The translations under genes were made by a program, and so were the position numbers. Below the pieces are notes generated by a model. The model saw nothing but the letters and a program-made list of their open reading frames with translations. It made no database searches and was not told the DNA's origin. Below, piece by piece: positions 8,386 to 16,941 of a stretch of DNA of 64,000 nucleotides. Positions within the stretch are counted from its first letter, which is position 1. The number at the start of each line of letters is the position of its first letter. Source of the DNA: Flavobacteriales bacterium (GTDB lineage: Bacteria; Bacteroidota; Bacteroidia; Flavobacteriales_D; Sanyastnellaceae); contig JAKVAX010000004.1 of NCBI GenBank assembly GCA_022447625.1, positions 62,001-126,000 on the forward strand, given 5' to 3'.

Positions 8386-8928
8386 TTATTCTTCTTCTTT
8401 CTTTTCTTCTTCGCCTTCAGCAGGAGCTTCTTCCGCTGCTGGAGCTTCCTCTGCTACTTCTTCAACGAGTTCAGAGTTTGCTGCTGCGATAGCTTTAGCG
8501 CGTGTTTCGTTCACCTCACGCTCGCGAGATAGACGATCTGCCTCTTCTTTCGCTGCTGTACTCTTCAAGGTATCCACCTTGGCCTGAACCTTAGCTTGCT
8601 TGTCAGCTAGCCATTGATCGTAACGCTTGTCAGCTTCTTCCTGAGAGAAAGCACCTTTCTTCACACCTTTTTGAAGGTGAGCGCGGTACATAACTCCTTT
8701 ATATGAAAGAATCGCACGAGCTGTGTCAGTAGGCTGAGCTCCGCTCTGAAGCCAATACAAAGCACGTTCACTTTCAAGAAGAATGGTTGCTGGATTGGTA
8801 TTAGGATTATAAGAACCGATACGTTCGATGTAACGTCCATCACGCTTTGCACGTGCATCTGCTGCTACAATGTGGTAGAACGGTCTTCCTTTTTTACCGT
8901 GACGCTGAAGTCTGATCTTTACAGCCAT
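8386..8928 (-). CDS. rpsP: 30S ribosomal protein S16 with acidic C-terminal extension
   Basis: The first 80 residues are canonical S16 ([20 protein letters not shown], then [12 protein letters not shown]). The protein is 180 residues, about twice the E. coli length. The extra tail is a charged helix region ending in a low-complexity Ala/Glu-rich stretch ([21 protein letters not shown]-like). Extended S16 tails are common in Bacteroidota. The 120-bp gap upstream carries a GATCTTTG -7-like box (7 of 8 to TAnnTTTG) with a TTG 18 nt before it. Followed by a terminator-type hairpin and rimM. Confidence 0.95.
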   Translation of the reverse strand: MAVKIRLQRHGKKGRPFYHIVAADARAKRDGRYIERIGSYNPNTNPATILLESERALYWLQSGAQPTDTARAILSYKGVMYRAHLQKGVKKGAFSQEEADKRYDQWLADKQAKVQAKVDTLKSTAAKEEADRLSREREVNETRAKAIAAANSELVEEVAEEAPAAEEAPAEGEEEKKEEE

Positions 8929-9061
8929 ATTAATTGTTTTATAAGGGTCCGAAACCCCGTTAATTAATGATTATATTCCCCAAAATGGGAGTGCAAAGAT
9001 CGTCTTTTTATTTGAAATACAAGGGGGTTAGAAGATTTTCCCTCTTTCTTTGCTTCACAGT

Positions 9062-9700
9062 ATGACAGGCTTGATCACAAAAATAGAAGAAATCGTTCGC
9101 GAGCGATTCGCAAATGACTCTACAGGCCATGATTGGTGGCACATTGATCGTGTTCGAAAGAATGCGTTGCGTCTCGCTAGCGCGGAATCGGCAGATCCAG
9201 AAGTAACGGAGCTGGCCGCATTGCTGCATGATATAGCAGATCACAAATTTCATGGAGGTGATTTATCCGTGGGTCCAGCCACTGCAAAAGCGCTCCTAGA
9301 TGAGCTAGGCTGTGAGCAACACATCATTTCTCAGGTAGTCACGATTGTTACGGAAGTTTCGTTCAAAGGAGCAGGGGTGGAGACGGCGGTCTCATCCAAA
9401 GAAGCAGCTTGCGTGCAAGACGCTGATCGATTAGACGCTATTGGGGCCATTGGTGTGGCAAGAGCATTTGCCTACGGAGGGAAAAATGACCGTCTTCTTT
9501 ATCATCCGGATCACAAACCAACGCTACACGCTGACTTCCATTCGTACTACAACGATAAAGGACATACGATCAACCACTTTTACGAAAAGCTGCTTTTACT
9601 GAAAGATCGCATGCAAACAGCTTCAGGTAAGGCGGAAGCTGAAAGCAGACATCAGTTCATGAAACAGTTTTTAGACGAATTCTACCGAGAGTGGGGATGA
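9062..9700 (+). CDS. HD-domain phosphohydrolase
   Basis: 212 residues, HD superfamily metal-dependent phosphohydrolase of the YedJ/YpgQ type. Visible metal ligands include the His of GHDWWHIDRV, the His-Asp pair of LLHDIADHKF and the Asp of CVQDADRLDAIGAIGVARAF. The substrate is unknown; relatives act on nucleotides. ATG at 9062 fits the family start, and the frame is open only a few codons further upstream. Divergent from rpsP. Carries an exact copy of the dispersed 13-mer at 9175-9187, encoding LASAE. Confidence 0.82.
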   Translation: MTGLITKIEEIVRERFANDSTGHDWWHIDRVRKNALRLASAESADPEVTELAALLHDIADHKFHGGDLSVGPATAKALLDELGCEQHIISQVVTIVTEVSFKGAGVETAVSSKEAACVQDADRLDAIGAIGVARAFAYGGKNDRLLYHPDHKPTLHADFHSYYNDKGHTINHFYEKLLLLKDRMQTASGKAEAESRHQFMKQFLDEFYREWG

Positions 9701-9721
9701 TCACTCGCAATGCTCAGCAAG

Positions 9722-10370
9722 TCATACTTTTGCAGCTTCATTGCCGCGATTAGCTGCTTTGCGTATGTCTTTGCAAGCTTTTGATTTGAAAGGCTGCATA
9801 TACCAACACGAACCACTACAATAAAGCACTTCAGCGTTCTTCTTGTTTAGGGTGCTGGTTTGTTTACACTAGGCAATGCCTTGGCCAAATTCCCCACTTT
9901 CTTAGTGTTCCAGACCATAGGCGAAGTAGGCTGCTTCATCTGATTCGTAGAAATCCATGGGCATTCCGCCTCAAGCTTTTGTATCTGGAACAGGTAATTC
10001 GGCGAAATATAGTTTGACTCTGACCTTACTTAAAACTCAGATTTTGGGTGTATTTGGGACTGTGGCTTTGACCGATCGTCGCTAGTCTATTCCCATAAAC
10101 CATCGGTTGTCTGAATTGCCTTGATGGCTTCCACATGAATCGATTCACTCATTGCTTTCTCAATGCGACAGCTCGATAGGCCTCCTTTTTGACCAGACCA
10201 GAAGGAAACGATGACGGAACCGTTATTCGGAGTTTTTGAAACGATGGATAGAGTTGAGGATTGCTTGATTAGCTATTGAGGCTATCGGTTTCGAATTACA
10301 ATTTAACATCAGAAGCAAATCCTAGGCACGGAAGCGCGCCCAAAAAGGCGAATAAGAGAAAGACGCACAT
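9722..10370 (-). pseudogene. Decayed secreted protein with TonB-like C-terminal and Sel1-like remnants
   Basis: The gap between the HD gene and folE is not empty. On the minus strand an ATG at 10370 opens a clear signal peptide (MCVFLLFAFLGALPCLGFA) that ends at TAA 10296-10298 after 24 codons. Another frame then encodes GSVIVSFWSGQKGG...EAIKAIQTTDGLWE (about 10227 to the TAG at 10087-10089), matching the pattern of TonB C-terminal domains. Further on, VRVKLYFAELPVPDTKA (10024-9971) and a Cys-rich, Sel1-repeat-like end KACKDIRKAANRGNEAAK (about 9780-9725) appear. Several stops and frameshifts separate the pieces, so I call it a dead gene. The assignment is by pattern only. Confidence 0.6.
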
Positions 10371-10408
10371 CGTTTTTTATAGTGTAATAGCGCGTATATA
10401 CTAGCCCA

Positions 10409-11080
10409 TTAGCCGATATAGCGCAAGAATTCTTCGCGTACTTTAGGATCCTTGAAAGATCCATGGTAGTCGGATGTCACCGTGCTGGAGCTTTCGTCTT
10501 GAATACCTCTCGAGCTTACACACAAGTGCTTCGCTTCAATCACTACTGCCACATCTTCCGTGTCTAGTGCTTCTTTCAAGTCTTCGGCAATTTGACGCGT
10601 CAAACGCTCTTGCACTTGAGGACGCTTAGCGTAGTAATCAACGATGCGGTTAATCTTTGAGAGTCCGACAACACGTCCGCTACTGATGTAAGCTACGTGA
10701 GCTACGCCAACGATAGGAAGGAAGTGGTGTTCGCAGGTAGAGTTGAGGTTGATGTTCTTCTCAACCAACATCTCTCCATATTCATATTTGTTTTCGAAAG
10801 TCTTCAGGTTCGGACGATTCGCTGGGTTCAATCCTTGGAAAATCTCCTTCACGTACATTTTGGCCACTCTATGCGGAGTTCCGCGCAGACTGTCATCAGT
10901 GAGGTCGAGTCCGAGAATATCCATGATGTCACGAAACTTCTCAGTGATCTGTGCCACTTTCTCATCGTCTGAAAGGTCGAATGCATCAGTGCGCAATGGG
11001 GTGTCTAGTGACGTACCTACATGCGCTTCGCCGATGTAATCTTCTTCTTGAGGTGTATTTGGAGTGCCTTGAATGGTCAT
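10409..11080 (-). CDS. folE: GTP cyclohydrolase I
   Basis: 223 residues. Converts GTP to 7,8-dihydroneopterin triphosphate, first step of tetrahydrofolate and pterin synthesis. Type IA landmarks: NSTCEHHFLPIVGVAHVAY with the zinc Cys and His ligands, the GLSKINRIVDYYAKRPQVQERLT core and HLCVSSRGIQDE carrying the third zinc ligand Cys. The N-terminal 30 residues are a low-conservation extension as in other FolE proteins. It is a single gene, divergent from the his operon, with the TonB-like relic downstream. Confidence 0.95.
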   Translation of the reverse strand: MTIQGTPNTPQEEDYIGEAHVGTSLDTPLRTDAFDLSDDEKVAQITEKFRDIMDILGLDLTDDSLRGTPHRVAKMYVKEIFQGLNPANRPNLKTFENKYEYGEMLVEKNINLNSTCEHHFLPIVGVAHVAYISSGRVVGLSKINRIVDYYAKRPQVQERLTRQIAEDLKEALDTEDVAVVIEAKHLCVSSRGIQDESSSTVTSDYHGSFKDPKVREEFLRYIG

Positions 11081-11211
11081 AAATTCAATGTTGTAACATT
11101 CATCTAACCTGAACTGTACAATTAAAGTTCATTTTTCCATAGTTGAGGCTAAAGAATGAATGTTAAAGTAGCAAGGTTCAACAATTTTTTTCGAACTAAG
11201 CGAACATTTAG

Positions 11212-11243
11212 TTGACTCATGTGTCTTTCCAGGTATATTTTTG
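11212..11243 (+). promoter_or_regulatory. his operon promoter (TTG-N21-TATTTTTG)
   Basis: A TTG at 11212-11214 and a perfect TAnnTTTG element at 11236-11243 are separated by 21 nt, matching the Bacteroidota -33/-7 layout. It lies 17 nt upstream of the leader peptide ATG. Confidence 0.65.
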
Positions 11244-11260
11244 CACCAGAAACGCAGCAA

Positions 11261-11323
11261 ATGAATCTAGCGCAACTACATCATTTTCATTTCCATACTT
11301 GCCCTCAGGCGAGCAGGAAGTGA
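11261..11323 (+). CDS. Histidine-rich leader peptide of the his operon
   Basis: A 20-codon ORF just downstream of the promoter and 98 bp before hisG. Codons 7-12 read His-His-Phe-His-Phe-His, so four of six residues are histidine. A hairpin CTTGCC/GGCGAG overlaps codons 13-17, and an intrinsic terminator follows 25 nt after the stop. This is the arrangement expected for ribosome-mediated attenuation: ribosome stalling at His codons when charged tRNA-His is scarce would favour readthrough into hisG. Such leaders are well established in enterobacteria. I infer the same logic here from layout; expression is not shown. Confidence 0.75.
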   Translation: MNLAQLHHFHFHTCPQASRK

Positions 11324-11348
11324 TATGTAGTAGCACAATATAATCCTG

Positions 11349-11379
11349 AACCCGTCTGAGCAAATCTGACGGGTTTTTT
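11349..11379 (+). terminator. Attenuator terminator upstream of hisG
   Basis: Stem AACCCGTC (11349-11356) with GACGGGTT (11368-11375), 11-nt loop, then a T-run to 11379. It sits between the His leader and hisG. Most of the loop and the stem base (11354-11366) is also perfectly complementary to 11391-11403, just before hisG. Confidence 0.8.
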
Positions 11380-11421
11380 GTTGCCGTTTGGATTTGCTCA
11401 GACACATTCTTAGAACTGAGC

Positions 11422-12273
11422 ATGTTAAAACTGGCCATCCAAAAGAAAGGCAGACTGAGCGACAAATCGCTAGCCCTCCTTCGAGATTGCGGCATTCGCT
11501 TCTCCAACGGCAAGGGAAAGTTGACAGACAAGTCAACCAACTTCCCCATCGAGATCCTGTACCTCAGGGATGATGATATTCCCCGATACGTTGAAAACGG
11601 CACGGTGCATATGGGAATTGTAGGCGAAAACGAAGTTCTCGAACAAGGTCGAAACCTCGTCGTGAAACGTCGGCTTGGATTCGCAAAGTGCAGACTATCG
11701 CTTGCCATTCGAAGAGAGGAGGAATATAGCACTCCAAAAGATTTACAAGGGAAGAGTATAGCAACGAGCTACCCAAACATCCTTCAGAACTACCTCAATG
11801 AGCAAAACATCAACGCTCAGATTGAGACCATTTCAGGCAGCGTGGAGCTAGCACCCCAGATAGGCTTGGCAGATGTGGTATTCGATATCGTAAGTACTGG
11901 AAGTACCCTGCTGATTAATGGACTGAAGGAAGTAGAGAAAGTGTGTACGAGTGAAGCTTTACTTATTGCTAATAATCAGCTTCCAGACTCATTAGATCGT
12001 GATATTGAAGAACTACTCTTTCGGATTCAAGCGATATACCACGCTCAACGGTCGAAATACGTCTTGCTGAACACACCGAATACGGCCATTGATGCTATTT
12101 CTAGCATTCTTCCTGGTGTGAAAGGACCAACCGTCATGCCGCTTGGTGTCGATGGTTGGAGTAGCCTTCACGCCGTAGTACCGGAAGATCAAGTATGGGA
12201 TACTATCGGCAAGATTAAGGCGCTCGGTGCTGAAGGAATTCTAGTAGCCAATATCGAAAACATGGTGCAATGA
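11422..12273 (+). CDS. hisG: ATP phosphoribosyltransferase, long form
   Basis: First and committed step of histidine synthesis: joins ATP and PRPP to give N1-(5-phosphoribosyl)-ATP. At 283 residues this is the long, HisZ-independent form with a C-terminal ACT-like regulatory domain, so feedback inhibition by histidine is expected. The segment VVFDIVSTGSTLL is the PRPP-binding loop region. The start MLKLAIQKKGRLSDKS is canonical. It lies directly after the leader and attenuator; its last 4 nt overlap hisD (ATGA). Confidence 0.95.
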   Translation: MLKLAIQKKGRLSDKSLALLRDCGIRFSNGKGKLTDKSTNFPIEILYLRDDDIPRYVENGTVHMGIVGENEVLEQGRNLVVKRRLGFAKCRLSLAIRREEEYSTPKDLQGKSIATSYPNILQNYLNEQNINAQIETISGSVELAPQIGLADVVFDIVSTGSTLLINGLKEVEKVCTSEALLIANNQLPDSLDRDIEELLFRIQAIYHAQRSKYVLLNTPNTAIDAISSILPGVKGPTVMPLGVDGWSSLHAVVPEDQVWDTIGKIKALGAEGILVANIENMVQ

Positions 12274-13550
12274 GGGTAGTCTATAATCCGCCAAGGAAGC
12301 TTTGGAGTCAGCTGGTTGAACGTCCGTTCACCAATGATCGAGATCGAGAATTGCTCGTCAATCAAATTCTTCAATCTGTAAAAAGCAGAGGGGATGCTGC
12401 CTTGTTCGACTATACCGAACAGTTCGATGGTGTGCGCCTTAAGACCCTTGACCTGCCATTGGAGTTTATTGATTCTCGCGAAGTGAGTATTGATCTGCAA
12501 AAGGCCATTCGCCTGGCCTCTCAGAATATCCGAACCTTTCACGAAGCGCAACAAAGAGACGCTTCGGTAGTTTCAACTTCTCCCGGTATCACTTGCTGGA
12601 GAGAATATCGCCCCATTGAACGGGTTGGAATCTACATTCCAGGAGGTACAGCTCCCTTATTCAGTACGGTGCTTATGCTCGCTATCCCGGCTGCTATTGC
12701 TGGTTGCAAGGAGGTCATCCTTTGTACTCCGCCGGATCGTAATGGAAATATTGATCCAACTATTACTTTGGCAGCAAAGTGGTCAGGCGTAACCCAAATC
12801 TTCAAAGTGGGAGGAGCACAAGCTATTGCAGCCATGGGTTATGGAACAGAATCTATTCCGAAGGTGGATAAGATTTTTGGTCCAGGTAACAGCTTCGTGA
12901 CCTTGGCTAAAGAGCAACTACAAGCAGAAGGTGTGGCAATCGATCTTCCAGCAGGTCCTTCTGAGTTGTTGGTGATTGCGGATGATCAAGCCAATCCAGC
13001 TTTTGTTGCCAGTGATTTGCTTTCCCAAGCAGAACACGGCACGGATAGTCAAGTGATCCTAGCAACAACCTCCGCAGCAACAGCGAAGGAAGTCAATGCA
13101 GAAATCGAGCATCAGATTTCCGCGCTAGCGAGAAAAGAAATAGCTCAAAAAGCCCTTTCAAATAGTGTAGCTATAGTCTTGAACTCGATCTCTCAAGTGA
13201 TTGAATTCTCTAATGCATATGCTCCTGAACACCTGATCATTAATACAGCGGCACCCATGAAGGTGTTGCCCTTGATTACTAACTCAGGCTCGATATTCCT
13301 CGGACCATATGCGGCGGAAAGCGTCGGGGATTACATATCAGGAACAAATCACACGTTGCCTACGAACGGCGCAGCACGCGCCTACAGCGGGGTAAGTCTA
13401 GAGCAGTTTCAGAAGGCCATTACAGTGCAGGAAGTTGACCAAAACGGCATTCAAGCGGTAGGTCCTTCAGTGGAAATCATGGCAAAAGCCGAAGCCCTAG
13501 ACGGACATGCCCATGCCATCACTGTTCGTTTAAAATCGCTGGAATCATGA
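12270..13550 (+). CDS. hisD: Histidinol dehydrogenase
   Basis: 426 residues. Zinc enzyme performing the last two oxidations, L-histidinol to L-histidine with NAD+. Visible family motifs are [39 protein letters not shown], the zinc-ligand region [12 protein letters not shown] and SGTNHTLPT near the C-terminus. Overlaps hisG and hisC by 4 nt each. Contains an exact copy of the dispersed 13-mer in reverse orientation at 13118-13130 (encoding SALA). Confidence 0.96.
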   Translation: MRVVYNPPRKLWSQLVERPFTNDRDRELLVNQILQSVKSRGDAALFDYTEQFDGVRLKTLDLPLEFIDSREVSIDLQKAIRLASQNIRTFHEAQQRDASVVSTSPGITCWREYRPIERVGIYIPGGTAPLFSTVLMLAIPAAIAGCKEVILCTPPDRNGNIDPTITLAAKWSGVTQIFKVGGAQAIAAMGYGTESIPKVDKIFGPGNSFVTLAKEQLQAEGVAIDLPAGPSELLVIADDQANPAFVASDLLSQAEHGTDSQVILATTSAATAKEVNAEIEHQISALARKEIAQKALSNSVAIVLNSISQVIEFSNAYAPEHLIINTAAPMKVLPLITNSGSIFLGPYAAESVGDYISGTNHTLPTNGAARAYSGVSLEQFQKAITVQEVDQNGIQAVGPSVEIMAKAEALDGHAHAITVRLKSLES

Positions 13551-14599
13551 ATATCGAAAATCTCATAAGACCTTCGTTGCTTACCATGAATCCTTACGTC
13601 TCAGCTCGTCATGAAATCAAAGGTGATGAACACACTTATCTCGACGCGAATGAATTCCCTGACGGTGATTGGAATCGTTACCCAGACCCGTATCAAGCGG
13701 AATTAAGAGAGAAGATAGCACGTGAAAAGGGGGTGAATACCGAGAACGTATTCCTTGGAAATGGGTCTGATGAAGTGTTAGATCTTTTGTTCAGAGTATT
13801 CTGCACTCCGGGGAAAGACCGAGCCCTTCAGTTTACGCCTACTTATGGAATGTATCGCGTGCTGGCCCAGCTGAACGATGTAGAATTGTCCAGTATTCCC
13901 TTGACTACAAGTGGAGATCTTCCGTTGGATCCATCACTCGAAAATTACCTAAACAACAGCCAGTTCAAACTCATCTTCGTTTGTTCACCAAATAACCCGT
14001 TGGGAACACTGGTGAAACGGAATGAGTTGATTCGATTGCTGGAATGTTCGCCTGGTTTGGTAGTGGTTGATGAGGCGTATATTGATTTCGCTAGTGCGGA
14101 AAGCGTTATCAACCTCCTGGAAGAATTTCCAAATCTAGTGGTGGTTCAAACTATGAGTAAGGCATGGGCAAGTGCTGGCTTAAGAATCGGAATGGCCTAT
14201 GCGCAATCTGAGGTCATTGAATGGTTGAATAAAGTGAAACCGCCCTATAATATCAGCGGTCCCAATGCGCAACTCGCTATTCAAAAGCTGAGTGAAAACA
14301 GGCACCAGTCAGCCATCAAAGAGGTGGTCCAGAGAAGGAGATTACTCCGTTCCGCGCTAGCGAAATTAGCGTGCATAAAATTCATCTACCCAAGTGAAAC
14401 CAACTTCTTATTGATCAAAAGCGCCAAGGCGACCGAGATCAAAATATTCTTAGGTGAACGTAAAATCATTATCAGAGATCGCTCTTCAGATGTCAAAAAT
14501 ACCCTTCGCATTTCCGTGGGGACAGAAGAAGAATGTAATCGTTTAGTTAAACTCATCCAACAATTTGAAAATGAAGAGAGTACTGTTTATAGATCGTGA
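13547..14599 (+). CDS. hisC: Histidinol-phosphate aminotransferase
   Basis: 350 residues, fold-type I PLP enzyme that transaminates imidazole acetol phosphate with glutamate. The SKAWASAGLRIG motif carries the Schiff-base lysine, about residue 205; SPNNPLGT and VVDEAYIDF are further cofactor and active-site signatures. It overlaps hisD by 4 nt and hisB by 29 nt. The overlap with hisB is in a different frame and the hisC tail reads naturally to its stop. Contains an exact dispersed 13-mer in reverse orientation at 14350-14362. Confidence 0.95.
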   Translation: MNIENLIRPSLLTMNPYVSARHEIKGDEHTYLDANEFPDGDWNRYPDPYQAELREKIAREKGVNTENVFLGNGSDEVLDLLFRVFCTPGKDRALQFTPTYGMYRVLAQLNDVELSSIPLTTSGDLPLDPSLENYLNNSQFKLIFVCSPNNPLGTLVKRNELIRLLECSPGLVVVDEAYIDFASAESVINLLEEFPNLVVVQTMSKAWASAGLRIGMAYAQSEVIEWLNKVKPPYNISGPNAQLAIQKLSENRHQSAIKEVVQRRRLLRSALAKLACIKFIYPSETNFLLIKSAKATEIKIFLGERKIIIRDRSSDVKNTLRISVGTEEECNRLVKLIQQFENEESTVYRS

Positions 14600-15656
14600 C
14601 GGAACCCTCGTCAAAGAACCTGCCGATGAACAGGTCGATAACATCAATAAGATTGATTTTTTGCCTGGCGTATTTACTTATCTAAGTAAGATCGCACGTG
14701 AACTTGATTACGAGTTGGTGATGGTCACCAATCAAGACGGATTAGGAACACCTTCATTTCCTAGAGAGGACTTCCAGCCGGTACATGATTTAATCGTACG
14801 CAGTTTAGAAAGCGAAGGAATCAAGTTCAACAAAATCTTGATAGATGAGAGCTTTCCTGAAGATGGACTTGAGACCAGAAAACCCGGTCTAGGCTTGCTT
14901 CAGCCGTACATCTATGGTGATTATGACCTTACAAATTCGGTGGTCATTGGAGACCGATTATCAGATGTGCAACTAGCCAAAAACCTCGGCTCGAAAAGCA
15001 TATTCATCGGTGATAGCCAAGAAGAAGCAGACTACTGCGTTTCATCTTGGAATGAGATCCACCGCATTCTTGGTGATGGCCTGCGTAAAGTGGAGTTCAA
15101 TCGAAATACCTCCGAAACAAACATTGCATTGAGTGTTGACCTAGATGGTTCAGGAAAGTCTGAGATCAGCACTGGACTTAATTTCTTCGATCACATGTTA
15201 GATCAAATTGCTCGTCACGGCGGGATAGATCTCAAACTAAAAGTAGACGGAGACCTGGAAGTAGACGAACACCACACGATTGAAGACGTGGGCTTAGCCT
15301 TAGGTCAAGCGATTGGCCAAGCATTGGGAAGCAAGAAGTCTATTGGACGCTATGGATTCTATCTTCCCATGGATGAGAGTTCAGCCACAGTAGCACTAGA
15401 CCTTGGAGGCAGGCCTTACTTCGAATTCAACTGTGATTTCGAGCGCGAATACGTGGGAGATATGCCCACAGAAATGGTTGGACACTTCTTCAAAAGTCTG
15501 TCTACTGAGCTCAAGAGTAATCTCCATATCACGGTGAAAGGAGAGAACACTCACCACAAGGTAGAAGCGGCATTCAAAGGCTTTGCACGTAGTTTGCGCA
15601 TGGCGAAAGAACAGAACAACTCAGGCGTTTTACCATCAACCAAAGGAAGCTTATGA
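14571..15656 (+). CDS. hisB: Bifunctional histidinol-phosphatase / imidazoleglycerol-phosphate dehydratase
   Basis: 361 residues, a fusion of two steps. The N-terminal HAD-type phosphatase has DRDGT with Asp8 and Asp10 and a later VVIGDRLSDV motif. The C-terminal IGP dehydratase starts near residue 170 and shows FFDHMLDQIARHGG, DEHHTIEDVGLALG and a second His motif near GENTHHKVEAAFK. Bifunctional HisB is known from enterobacteria and many Bacteroidota. I start at ATG 14571 (MKRVLFIDRDG) rather than the in-frame TTG at 14565. Confidence 0.95.
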   Translation: MKRVLFIDRDGTLVKEPADEQVDNINKIDFLPGVFTYLSKIARELDYELVMVTNQDGLGTPSFPREDFQPVHDLIVRSLESEGIKFNKILIDESFPEDGLETRKPGLGLLQPYIYGDYDLTNSVVIGDRLSDVQLAKNLGSKSIFIGDSQEEADYCVSSWNEIHRILGDGLRKVEFNRNTSETNIALSVDLDGSGKSEISTGLNFFDHMLDQIARHGGIDLKLKVDGDLEVDEHHTIEDVGLALGQAIGQALGSKKSIGRYGFYLPMDESSATVALDLGGRPYFEFNCDFEREYVGDMPTEMVGHFFKSLSTELKSNLHITVKGENTHHKVEAAFKGFARSLRMAKEQNNSGVLPSTKGSL

Positions 15657-16231
15657 TTGGCATTATTGACTACGGTGCGGGCAATGTACGCTCCATTGAA
15701 CTAGCCTTTGAACGATTAGGTTATTCCACACTTCGAACGGCGAATAAAGGCCTGTTGGCTACCTGTGATCACTTGATTTTTCCAGGTGTTGGACATGCGA
15801 AAAGTGCCAAAGAGAATCTGGAGAAATCTGGCGTGCTTCCGTTCTTGAAAGAAGCGACACAGCCAGTTTTGGGAATCTGCCTAGGGATGCAATTGATGTG
15901 TCAATCTACTGAGGAAGGCGAGGTTGAAGGTCTGGGAATCTTCGAGACCCAGGTCAAACGTTTTCGTGAGGTGGAGCGCATTCCCCACATGGGCTGGAAT
16001 AGTGTGTCGTTTAACGGAAGTCCGCTATTCAAAGGGATGAAGCCCGAAAGTGATTTCTACTTCGTACACGCCTATTATGCAGAGGAATCTCCAAATACGA
16101 TTGCCAAGTCTGTTTATCCGAATCCATTCACGGCCGCTTTGGCGAAGTCTAATTTCTATGGTGTACAGTTTCACCCTGAACGCTCAGGCAAAGCTGGTCA
16201 GCAGTTACTTCAAAACTTCTTAGCGTTATGA
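15653..16231 (+). CDS. hisH: Imidazole glycerol phosphate synthase, glutaminase subunit
   Basis: 192 residues, class I glutamine amidotransferase that feeds ammonia to HisF. The nucleophile is Cys76 in GICLGMQLM, and the His-Glu pair lies in VQFHPERSGKAG near the C-terminus. The N-terminus MIGIIDYGAGNVRSIELAF is diagnostic. Overlaps hisB and hisA by 4 nt each. The partner hisF is two genes downstream in the same unit. Confidence 0.95.
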   Translation: MIGIIDYGAGNVRSIELAFERLGYSTLRTANKGLLATCDHLIFPGVGHAKSAKENLEKSGVLPFLKEATQPVLGICLGMQLMCQSTEEGEVEGLGIFETQVKRFREVERIPHMGWNSVSFNGSPLFKGMKPESDFYFVHAYYAEESPNTIAKSVYPNPFTAALAKSNFYGVQFHPERSGKAGQQLLQNFLAL

Positions 16232-16941
16232 AAATCATTCCAGCGATTGACATTATGAATGGTCAATGCGTTCGCCTCACCCAAGGCGATTTCGGTCGAA
16301 AAACATCTTATTCCGTTTCTCCAGAGGATCGCGCTCATGAACTCTATCAAGCCGGCTTCAGAGACCTACACGTTGTTGATTTAGATGCAGCGAGAACAGG
16401 CGTTTTATCAAATATCGAAATGCTTCCAGTGATGGCTAGGATTGGCTTAGCTATCGATTTCGGTGGTGGAATCCGAGATGTGGCGAGCGCAAAACGCGTC
16501 TTATCCACTGGGGTGTCAGCCATTACATTGGGAAGTGTATTGATCAAAGACACAGAGGCCGCGAGGGGATTGCTAGCTACCATTCCTTCAGATCAGTTGA
16601 TCATTGGTGCAGATGTGCAAGACGGAATGATCGCGGTCAGTGGTTGGACCGAGACATCATCGATGGATGTGTTCTCTTTTCTATCTGAAAAACGGTTCAG
16701 TTCTGTCCGTACTGTCATCTGCACAGATATTACTCAAGACGGAACATTGGCGGGAGCAAACGTTGATCTATACAACGATCTTCAAAAGGCCTTTCCTTCG
16801 AAGCGATTCATTGCCAGCGGTGGAGTGGGCAGTCTAGAGGATATAGAGGCATTGCGAGCTATTGACTGTTATGGTGTCATTGTGGGCAAGGCCCTCTTCG
16901 AAGGGAAGGTGCAACCGAATCAATTGATAGAGCAATGTTGA
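16228..16941 (+). CDS. hisA: ProFAR isomerase HisA
   Basis: 237 residues, (beta-alpha)8 barrel performing the Amadori isomerisation of ProFAR to PRFAR. The general acid/base pair is Asp8 in IPAIDIMNGQCVRL and a second Asp in IIGADVQDGMIAVSGW. Phosphate-binding glycines occur in DFGGGIRD and ASGGVGSLED. Overlaps hisH by 4 nt and hisF by 7 nt. Confidence 0.95.
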   Translation: MKIIPAIDIMNGQCVRLTQGDFGRKTSYSVSPEDRAHELYQAGFRDLHVVDLDAARTGVLSNIEMLPVMARIGLAIDFGGGIRDVASAKRVLSTGVSAITLGSVLIKDTEAARGLLATIPSDQLIIGADVQDGMIAVSGWTETSSMDVFSFLSEKRFSSVRTVICTDITQDGTLAGANVDLYNDLQKAFPSKRFIASGGVGSLEDIEALRAIDCYGVIVGKALFEGKVQPNQLIEQC

